Assembly (NCBI GenBank): GCA_003024985.2
Contig: PXIH01S0006064.1
DNA length: 14,828 nucleotides
From: Euperipatoides rowelli
Taxonomy: Eukaryota; Onychophora; Udeonychophora; Euonychophora; Peripatopsidae
Reading direction: 5' to 3' (one strand)
Part shown: in pieces, positions 8,874-14,828 of the stretch
Position numbering within the stretch: the first letter of the stretch is position 1
Layout of the letters: each line of letters starts with the position of its first letter
The notes under the pieces: model-generated
What the model saw: only the letters and a program-made list of their open reading frames with translations
Told to the model about the DNA's origin: nothing
The model's database searches: none
Position numbers and translations under genes: made by a program

Positions 8874-9620
8874 ATTGACATTAGATTTTATATGCAGATA
8901 TTCTAAACATACATGATTGTTTGTGGATGCATTTTTTTTAGAAATTTTTACAATTCTTAAAAAAAAAATTGGGAGAGGCCTATCTACTCCTGCATGTGCC
9001 CCAACTACCTTCTTTAAGAGGCTGAGCTATAATACAGAGGTATGTGCTCCAACTATCTTCTTTAATTTCTTTCCCATATATCTGACCATGATGTAAGGAG
9101 AGACCGTTTTAGAGAGTTGAATCCTTATCAATAGTAAAATACAGTAATTAAAAAGATTGATTACATTTTTAAAAAAATATCTAAATTATGCTGAAATTTT
9201 GATTATTGAATAGGGTATTTATAACTATGAGATTGTTTAAGAATACCATTCTGAATGTTAATCATGATGTTTTTCATTTAACAAATCAAATACATCAGTC
9301 AAATTCATTCTAAACACTCCACTATAGGTATGGCACCAGAGTGTCGGACTCGTTTCTAAATCTGGCCCATGTTACAATAGAAGTCATTTCTTTCCTAGTA
9401 AAGTAGTAAATTTACAACTGCATAAAAAAGGAAATAGTGTACTTACAATACTTGTGCTTTTTATTTTATTTTAGAAGCAACCTCTTCCCTATTGGGTAAG
9501 GAAGAGACATATCTATACCTCTTGTATCCTTGTTTTGTGTGTATGTGTGTGTGTATGTGATTAAATCCAAATATGAGTATAATAAATTTATTTTATTTTT
9601 TAAATGTCTTAATGTTTTTA
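8874..9620. other. Non-coding segment, probable original right flank of hAT A
   Basis: This is AT-rich sequence without a gene or recognised transposon. It contains a partial local duplication: about 26 bases at 8992-9017 (GCATGTGCCCCAACTACC...) recur at 9040-9065 with a few mismatches, 48 bases apart. It also contains a small hairpin (CTCTTCC at 9482-9488 with GGAAGAG at 9500-9506) and a short GT-rich run near 9536-9560. It ends at a single N at 9621 where hAT sequence resumes. By its ACTTAGAC edge it belongs with the DNA left of 5554 rather than with the gypsy element. Confidence 0.6.
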
Positions 9621-9621
9621 N
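9621..9621. other. Single N at the flank / hAT B right-end junction
   Basis: The N lies exactly where homology to the hAT right part begins (compare 8609 on with 9625 on). Like the N at 6091, it may mark a scaffold join. Confidence 0.55.
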
Positions 9622-9799
9622 TTAGTGCAATTATAAACCGGATTCAGAAATACAACATTTATACATAATGCTGTATGTGCACTATGTATTCTCTTCGTTA
9701 GTTCTCTTGGAATTTTTTCCCGCTTGAAGACCGGCCCGGCCAGCAGAGAATTATAAATTTTCAATCTGGCCCTCATGCCGAAACTGTTGCCCAGGCCTG
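9622..9799 (+). mobile_element. hAT B, right end
   Basis: It aligns to 8609-8865. Shared blocks are TGCAATTATAA, GGATTCAGAAATA, GCTGTATGTGCAC, TGTATTCTCTT, AGTTCTCTTGGAATTTTTT-like, CGCTTGAAGACCGGCCC and AATTTTCAATCTGG, then the terminus TGTTGCCCAGGCCTG. It lacks about 79 bases present at 8685-8765. Its outer flank is GTTTAACA, so it pairs with the left end at 7569. Confidence 0.85.
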
Positions 9800-9807
9800 G
9801 TTTAACA
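9800..9807. repeat. Target-site duplication GTTTAACA, right copy (hAT B)
   Basis: This is an exact copy of 7561-7568, at the point where the minus-strand reverse transcriptase frame resumes. Confidence 0.88.
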
Positions 9808-10300
9808 GCTAGGTTAACCTTTTCTAAGGCGGTAAGCACTTCTAATGTTTTTAGTTGTTCCTCTATGTTGGGTGACTATGATTATATCGTCTAGGTAGAC
9901 AAAGACATGGCCTTTTAATATATGGTGTAAACATTCTGCCATTCTTTTTTGAAAGATGGCCGTGAATGTTAAGCATCCTTGACAATGGCGGGTGAATGTG
10001 TATTTTGCGAACGGTACACTAAAGGCTAACTTTTTTGGGGGTTTCTGTTATTGTTACATTAAAGTAGCCATTATTTAGATCGAAGCTGCTGAATATACGT
10101 GCACCACCTAGGTTTTTGAGTATGTATTCTATGCGCATGATTGGATATTGCTCGTTACGAACTGTTTGTTGATTTTGCGTAAGTCTAGGCATATCCTGAT
10201 TTCTTTGGAGTCTTTTGGTAATACTAAAATGGGTGAATTGTAAGGGCTATGTACCTTTTTAAGATTGGCCTTTTCCAGTTTATTTAGTTGGAAACAGTTT
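9808..10300 (-). pseudogene. Gypsy reverse transcriptase, N-terminal and catalytic part
   Basis: Reverse transcriptase copies the element RNA into DNA. Going right to left, SPYNSPILVLPKD (10248-10210) and EIRICLDLRKINKQ (about 10204-10162) form the fingers. FSSFDLNNGY carries the first catalytic Asp (codon 10079-10081). FVYLDDIII holds the catalytic Asp pair (YLDD, 9897-9886). TALEKVNLAVK leads into the hAT junction. The three catalytic Asp are kept. Frame changes occur at the T6G5 run at 10031-10041 and again between about 9862 and 9872, just after YLDD. The gene is then cut at 9807 by hAT B and resumes at 7568. Confidence 0.9.
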
Positions 10301-10575
10301 GTATAGGCTATGAGGGATACGNTACTGTCATTGGTAAATCAGTGTCATTTTTTAATTTGGGTTTGTATTTTGGTATGTTTGCCCATGTCATTTATTACGT
10401 GTTCTATTAGGATATTTTTATGTTTTGTGAGTATATTTTCTAATTCTCCCCTGTGTGTATCGCTCAAGCCTAGTTCTGACATTCGAAATAGCCCATATAA
10501 TTTGCTAGAATTGTTGAAATCTTGATTGTTGGTGGTGAGAGTAGTCCCACATCTAAATTCATGCTTGCCCTTTGA
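10301..10575 (-). other. Degraded protease-RT linker of the gypsy element
   Basis: This is the spacer between the retropepsin and the first reverse transcriptase motif. It carries stops in the pol direction, an N at about 10322, and no recognisable domain. A 71-codon frame on the opposite strand (10310-10525) is treated as chance. Confidence 0.5.
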
Positions 10576-11026
10576 TTAGTTGTTCACTCTATCATTGGCC
10601 CTATTTTTGTTGAGCTGGAGTTTCACTGCATGTTGTTCACAGTCTATCACAGCATCGTACAATACACACCAGTCAAAGCCTAAAATCATTTGAAATGCTA
10701 CTTTTTGTTGCATCTTTACTATGCACGCTGGCTGTAATATGCTTACGTTGGCTATTTTGACATTTATAATTGTTTTGATGCTGTTCAACGTTTTCTCGGA
10801 CACGAGATTTTATCGAGACTGCCATTGTTTTGTTGCTAAGTTGGTCATGCCTAATACAGCTTTCATTGATAAGGCAATTTCCGGCGCCAGTATCAAGAAG
10901 GGCATATATTTTCTTTCCAAATACCTCTATGAGTATTATAGGTTTATCCTCATAAGTATTAGAAAATTTTATTGTGGAAATGTGCTTGGGCTTATTAGCT
11001 TTGCCTTTCTTTTTTGGCATCACCAT
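10576..11026 (-). pseudogene. Gypsy aspartic protease (retropepsin) remnant
   Basis: Retropepsin cleaves the Gag-Pol polyprotein. The active-site loop reads YALLDTGAGNCLI, with the catalytic Asp codon at 10894-10892. The C-terminal flap-partner motif ILGFDW lies at about 10686-10669. The two motifs fall in different frames (the 11026-10673 and 10803-10576 frames overlap), so a frameshift lies between them near 10800. The distance between the motifs, about 70 codons, fits a single retropepsin domain. Before the domain, a Lys-rich run (PKKKGKANKPK) resembles the basic end of a nucleocapsid. A 160-codon frame on the opposite strand (10721-11203) is its shadow. Confidence 0.88.
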
Positions 11027-11114
11027 TTTGTTTCACTTGCGATTTTTACTACTTGTCTCAAACGCACCCTTATCGTTTTTGTGTGGAGCGGTAATGCTAT
11101 CCCTGCCTGTAGCG

Positions 11115-11175
11115 ACTATAATACTTTTTGCAGTATCTCACAGGATTACTATTTTTGCACATTTCTACAAGGTCC
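11115..11175 (-). pseudogene. Possible nucleocapsid zinc-knuckle remnant
   Basis: The minus strand reads Cys-Arg-Asn (Cys codon at 11169-11167), then after a one-base shift Cys-Lys-Asn-Ser-Asn-Pro-Val-Arg-Tyr-Cys-Lys. This resembles a CX2CX4HX4C zinc knuckle that has lost the His position and one residue. It sits just upstream of the protease, where a gypsy nucleocapsid is expected. It is too degraded for certainty. Confidence 0.35.
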
Positions 11176-11821
11176 TTCTCGCTTAGGATTTTCCATAAAT
11201 TAAATGTGATAAATTGGGGTGGATGCAATGGTGAACTAGGTAAGGTAGGGTCTTCATATTTTTTCTTACATTATCTTTTTTGACCATGTTGGATTTTAAT
11301 TTTGCTTGTTTGGTTTTGTTAACTTTCTTTTTAGTAGCTATTCTCCATTCTTTTTTACTTTCATTTGGGATATTATTTGCTTCTTTCCCTACGTCTTTAA
11401 ATGACTCAGTTTTAGGTGCTCCGATTTGCGTATCAAATTTGTCAGCCTCGACACTGATGTATCGTAGAAGTGTAGGGCGTTGGGATTTAATGAAGTGGTA
11501 CTATCAGCCACTAGGGTTTGGGGTGCTCTGTTTTGGCTTTTTATTCCAGTACCGCTCGATGATACCCAGGCCCTTTCAAAAGTTACATATCACCTGTCTC
11601 CTATTCCTTTCTTTTTCTAGCCTATCTGTTTTGCTCTGTTAATTCTGCAATAGCTAATTTTAGCTCCTAAAGTTGCTTAGCAAATGTTGACTCATTATTA
11701 GGACCAACTACTAGGCTATTGTTTTTGTTTTTGCCTCAAGTAATTTAAATTTCAGCTCTATTTCCTCTAGATAATCTGTACTCCTTTAATGTCATGTTTC
11801 TCTTCCTAATTAGCTCTAACG
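11176..11821 (-). other. Degraded gag interval, no domain recognised
   Basis: This lies between the last readable gag piece and the zinc-knuckle-like motif. Stops occur in all minus-strand frames, and the only long open frame (11280-11642) is on the plus strand with a hydrophobic, antisense-like composition. It is assigned to the gypsy element by position only. Confidence 0.4.
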
Positions 11822-12775
11822 CTAGATTTGGTACTGTATCTCCCTATATTTTTCTAATAGCATTTTCTGGTACTCTGCTAATGAACTACCAGTTGGGGAC
11901 GTAGTGGCATGGCTAGAGCGAAGAGCCTTAATCGATAGCCTTCTGCACTCTCTAAGGGCCTGTTTGCACACATTGAATAGTTTACACATCTGCTTTTTGT
12001 CAAGCTGTATAGTGAATAACTTGCGCAAATCCTGTAGGCCTTTCCTCTAATGTTAGGAAATTTTAGCTCCCTAATCCTGCTACATACATAGCTTTGGCCT
12101 TTCCCGTTACGCACTTCTCAAGAATGGACCTGGCTTTAGCCTCAGGCCATTTGTATTGAGCTTGTAAGGTTTGAGATTCAGTGATATACCTCAATCCCAA
12201 AAACATCACCCTCTAATAATTGGAATGGGGCGAGCTCAGTTGAGACATCATATCCACCCTGTACAGCCCAGCCTTCTGACATTTGCCACACTACATTAAT
12301 CGGGTTACTGTTTGAATTGGCAGTTATGTCAATGCTCATAGTTTTCCACTGGTGGTGGGGGCCTATTTGGAGATTGTGTCTCCTCGTCTACATTTGGGGA
12401 TGCAAAGCTTAAGGTACTGTGCTGACTGAATGGATTTAAACTTTCATTATATTTTTCTGCCAGCTTAGGGGCTATGAGGTGTGTGTTTTCATCTNGTGAG
12501 GGGAGGGGGTCAACTTGCTTTAAGCCGTCCTAACTATTTCGGCCCTCAAGGAATTCAACGATCCTTTGAGTTGGTTTATGGCCTCATCCTGACCCGCTAA
12601 TTCCTCCCTTAACATTATAATTACATTGTCTCCTTTTGCTATTTCATTATTAAAATCAATTTTGAGAGGGAAACTGGTCCTTGCTGTAGCTGCATCCGGG
12701 TTCTCAAGAATCTCCATTACATTCAACTGGTAGTCTGGAGGCTTGAATAATATTTTACTGTCAGCTTCGGTTGAC
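11822..12775 (-). pseudogene. Gypsy gag remnant in about five frame pieces
   Basis: Gag would form the particle shell. The likely start is the Met of MSTEADSKILF (12775), chosen over the Met four codons upstream because the sequence becomes protein-like there. The first piece (12775-12520) includes a charged, probably helical or coiled-coil stretch (LREELAGQDEAINQLKGSLN). The second (12526-12329) is a Pro-rich linker (NRPPPPVENYEH). A third piece (12339-12178) holds VVWQMSEGWAVQGGYDV. A fourth (about 12177-12063) holds WPEAKARSILEKCVTGKAKA, a capsid-like helix pattern. A fifth (12045-11822) is basic and helical (SLAEYQKMLLEKYREI). I recognise no named gag family beyond this pattern. The position between PBS and protease supports the assignment. 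An N lies at 12495. Confidence 0.7.
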
Positions 12776-12823
12776 ATAATTGCATACACAAGTTAAAATA
12801 ATAAAGATTGAAAATTTTTCAAG

Positions 12824-12852
12824 TTTATACAGTATATATATATATATATATA
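12824..12852. repeat. TA dinucleotide run
   Basis: TACAGTA is followed by about 11 TA units in the proposed leader between the primer-binding site and gag. It is a simple microsatellite, likely slipped since the element inserted. Confidence 0.85.
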
Positions 12853-13075
12853 ATATCAATAAAAGAGGTTTGTGTGTGTGAGAAATGAGCATAACCTTAT
12901 GTGAGCCTACACAAAAGAAACATGGCATTTTAAAATTTTAATGTAACAAAATAAAATGCAAAGTTTCTGTGTGGACATGACTTCATACTACTGTCTGAAG
13001 AAATTAATTTGACTAAGCTTATCTAATAAAATATAAATTTAATTTGAATCAGAATATTGCTTTATTTAGTTCAAA

Positions 13076-13094
13076 AATCCTGCCGTGGATGCCA
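13076..13094 (-). promoter_or_regulatory. Candidate tRNA primer-binding site
   Basis: The minus strand reads TGGCATCCACGGCAGGATT, and its complement on the plus strand ends in GCCA. Laid on a tRNA 3' end it gives CCA, discriminator G, a 7-base acceptor arm (CGTGGAT), a T-stem strand CCTGC beginning with the invariant C61, and then TAA of the T-loop. This is the form of an LTR-retrotransposon primer site, and it stands about 300 nt upstream of the gag start on the correct strand. The G discriminator is typical of tRNA-Ser, but the donor tRNA was not identified. Confidence 0.6.
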
Positions 13095-14010
13095 ATTTTC
13101 ATCCCTTATATGTCAAATAACAATAGTTGTAAGGCTTCGCCAGGCTGGCCATCCTACTCCTCATAGAGCTCCCCCCTTTTAGCTCTATTCTACCTTGAGA
13201 AGGACTATTTGATTCTTGTATAATAAATTTATACCCCAGCCTGATATCTTCAACTATTCGTATGATCACGTGACTCCGAAACCGACGCTTTTCAGCAACA
13301 GTGTGGGAGCAGAGGTGCTAATAGCGAATATAGAAATTACCTACTGGGATGGGGGTCCTCGTTCATAATTTTCATGGGATACAAACAATGTCCTTTCATC
13401 TTTTCCAATGTGCAGACATCTTTTATAAATGTATGAAATATAGTGACTTGGCCTCTGAATATGGTCCTATTTGTAGCTTACAATAACACTCATGGCTTAG
13501 CAGTGCACCTCTATATACCAAGCCACAAATATGACCCTAACTTGGAAATACTTCTATTATCTCCACAATCTCGCCTTGGGGGACTTCGTGCAAAAGCGCA
13601 AGCTAGATCCCAATCAGAGAGATATGTTCCGGGGAGAATCACCTGATAAATATTAGATCTCCATTATTAGTCTCTACCTACACTTACATGCAAATGCCCA
13701 AATTAGAAATCACTAATTTAAACGCATCTACATGCAAGCTTATATAAGCAGAGTATACCCCGAAGACGTAATATTTATCGAAAAGGGGGTCCAATTGTGT
13801 CAGTTTCTGATAACTTTTCTGGGGGCTAATAACCCAACACAATCGGATGAGAAAAAGGAGAGCTAGGTAAAACCCTGATGAAATACCAGCCCGATCCAAA
13901 CGACTAGGGATTAAGAGGATAAAGGGGGACTAACCCTTTATTATCCCTGCCCCGATAGAAAGGTACAGGTACCACCCCTGTCTCGCGATTGTTAGAAAAG
14001 GCATCCGAAA
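13095..14010 (-). promoter_or_regulatory. Candidate gypsy 5' LTR region with TATA box
   Basis: It lies directly upstream of the primer-binding site on the minus strand and is visibly richer in G+C than its surroundings. The minus strand has GGGGTATAAATTTATTA (13237-13221), a good TATA box. It is about 130 nt from the primer site, which would leave roughly 100 nt for R-U5. A palindromic TCACGTGA (13266-13273, an E-box) lies about 35 nt further upstream. The 3' LTR is missing, so the LTR limits cannot be set by comparison. The inner edge may lie at 13095-13110, and the outer edge is unknown. No protein-coding frame in it is convincing. Confidence 0.45.
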
Positions 14011-14828
14011 AAGAAAGATTAGGTTGATATGTCATTTCAATATTTAGTTTCTACACGCACAAATACGTCACAGTTTATCAGATATTCATATTTGTTTGCT
14101 TAGAAAAATAGTGACAACAATTTATTTTCCCATAATTAGATTTACAATTAATATTCTTTTTTTGATTTACAATCATATAATATGAATAAGATTATGCTGC
14201 AGAGAGATAAGAAAGATAAAGGGAGGGCAATTAAAAGCATAGCCAAAGGAGTTAGGGCAAGACGGTTATAAAAGGGGAAAATCTTAGGATTTAAAATCTG
14301 AACAGTCAATTTCACTATTATGAGGGTTTCTCTGGTAGATTCAGGAAAAAGTCTTTAACTGCGAGTGGATGAAGAATTTATGGTTATAACTGCGAAAATA
14401 ATTGTTGGTGAAACGTTGCTAGAAAGGCTCAGACTACTGTGGTAAATTCGAATTAACATTGGCTATTCAGGGCTAGTGGTTGGAGAGTTGTTTGCTGGAG
14501 AGGGGCTAAGATCTTTGGACCGGCATCAGGTGGGCTTCCCAAATGATTAACTAGGGAATCCACAGCTCTCTCGCTCGCTCCATTCTTCTTCCAAAGCTAT
14601 ACCACGGTCATACATGTGACATCATTAGATATACTGATTTCTGGGCCAATCTCTATCCTGATTGGTTCTAATAAAAAACCTATAAAAGCTATGATTGCCA
14701 CCATTTTCTTTATTCATGATCATTTTTATTCTATTAATTTTTATTTCAAGATGTTAATAACTAAAGATAATATGGGAACTCTAACATTATATAGAAATAA
14801 TTGTCCATTAATAAGAAAGGAAACCAAT
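14011..14828. other. Non-coding stretch, no gene recognised
   Basis: This is AT-rich DNA beyond the candidate LTR. It may include the outer part of the LTR or ordinary flank. No open frame with protein-like content is seen on either strand. A plus-strand TATAAAAGGGG occurs at about 14267-14277 without other promoter elements that I can support. Confidence 0.5.
14651..14691 (+). promoter_or_regulatory. Promoter-like cluster: CCAAT, ATTGG, TATAAAAG
   Basis: On the plus strand GGCCAATC (about 14644-14651) is followed by TGATTGG (about 14660-14666) and CCTATAAAAGC (about 14680-14690), with a CRE-like TGACATCA just upstream (about 14617-14625). A CCAAT pair followed by a TATA box within 40 bases is the layout of a simple RNA polymerase II promoter. 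Coordinates are given to within a few bases. Whether it drives a gene to the right of the window or belongs to an LTR in plus orientation cannot be told. Confidence 0.3.

Larger units (their letters stand above)
7569..9799 (+). mobile_element. Insertion in gypsy RT bracketed by GTTTAACA (hAT B plus foreign material)
   Basis: The interval starts with the hAT terminus CAGGCATGTGCAACA and ends with TGTTGCCCAGGCCTG, whose reverse complement CAGGCCTGGGCAACA matches the left end. Exact 8-bp duplications flank it, and removing it brings reverse transcriptase back into register at the Val-Lys codons. It is not a simple hAT. It contains a full-length hAT (7569-8865) ending with another hAT terminus and the ACTTAGAC flank, then 0.75 kb of unrelated sequence (8874-9620), then a second hAT right end (9622-9799). 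A simple copy should be about 1.2-1.3 kb. Confidence 0.8.
9800..13094 (-). mobile_element. Ty3/gypsy retrotransposon, 5' part (PBS, gag, protease, RT)
   Basis: Read on the minus strand from the primer-binding site at 13094, this segment gives an untranslated leader, gag remnants, a possible zinc knuckle, retropepsin and reverse transcriptase up to the hAT insertion point. Order and motifs are those of Ty3/gypsy (Metaviridae-like) elements. All frames are broken at several points. No envelope-like gene is seen. Confidence 0.85.

Noticed and set aside
8681-8881. Minus-strand frame kept open in both hAT right ends (also 9618-9839), with similar predicted peptides
   Set aside because: The two segments are homologous transposon ends, so their frames resemble each other automatically. 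The frame covers the terminal repeat itself, runs through different sequence in each copy and matches no transposase motif that I recognise.
8992-9065. Direct repeats considered as a CRISPR-like or satellite array
   Set aside because: There are only two imperfect units 48 bases apart in a eukaryotic context, which is a simple local duplication.
10721-11203. 160-codon plus-strand frame, the longest open frame in the window
   Set aside because: It lies antisense to the retropepsin and the end of gag, whose motifs (DTGA, ILGFDW) are clear on the minus strand. Its translation is a Phe/Ile-rich antisense-like string with no domain.
11280-11642. 120-codon plus-strand frame with hydrophobic runs that could suggest a membrane protein
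   Set aside because: It is antisense to the degraded gag interval. The hydrophobicity follows from T-rich complement of A-rich coding DNA, and there is no start context or family resemblance.
13071-13094. Possible tRNA gene fragment ending in CCA
   Set aside because: There is no D-arm, anticodon arm or acceptor partner upstream. Eukaryotic tRNA genes do not encode CCA, whereas a primer-binding site must include its complement.
13443-13899. Short frames on both strands in the GC-richer segment (67 and 71 codons)
   Set aside because: Neither shows a domain. The segment is better explained as LTR or leader DNA of the gypsy element.

Overview
This window looks like AT-rich, gene-poor nuclear DNA from a eukaryote, most likely an invertebrate animal. 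I judge this from the long A/T homopolymers, the microsatellites, a Ty3/gypsy-type retrotransposon and hAT-type DNA transposons. The species cannot be settled from the sequence. I find no intact host gene. Everything with a recognisable coding signal belongs to mobile elements, and all of that is broken.

Layout. Positions 1-5553 are AT-rich non-coding DNA. They hold a perfect 30-bp palindrome (1829-1858), a three-copy 30-bp tandem repeat built on a TGTAAT-N-ATTACA palindrome (3200-3288), an imperfect inverted repeat (3864-4005), a possible small hAT-like element (4802-5132) and a short LINE/SINE-tail-like stretch (about 5455-5553). From 5562 onward there are pieces of two copies of one non-autonomous hAT family, with terminal repeats of the CAGGCATGGGCAACA type, interleaved with a Ty3/gypsy element on the minus strand. 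The gypsy element reads right to left. A candidate LTR promoter region lies at about 13095-14010 and a tRNA primer-binding site at 13076-13094. Then come gag remnants (12775-11822), a retropepsin (11026-10576), and reverse transcriptase (about 10300-9808, resuming 7568-7340). RNase H (7380-6961) and integrase (6760-6092) follow, and the element stops abruptly at a single N at 6091. All its domains are present, but they are split by several frameshifts and by a hAT insertion inside reverse transcriptase.

The most striking observation is that the two hAT target-site duplications interlock. ACTTAGAC occurs at 5554-5561 and 8866-8873, and GTTTAACA at 7561-7568 and 9800-9807. Both are exact 8-bp duplications abutting hAT termini, yet the intervals they bracket overlap without nesting. 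The hAT between 7569 and 8865 therefore has the left flank of one insertion and the right flank of the other. Two single-N positions (6091, 9621) sit exactly where hAT sequence stops or starts. The simplest order that repairs both duplications is flank / hAT A / 8874-9620 / gypsy 3' part / hAT B / gypsy 5' part. The given order is either an assembly misjoin or a real excision-reinsertion through recombination between the two hAT copies.

Positions 14010-14828 contain no recognised gene. A promoter-like cluster on the plus strand (CCAAT, inverted CCAAT, TATAAAAG) lies near 14650-14690.
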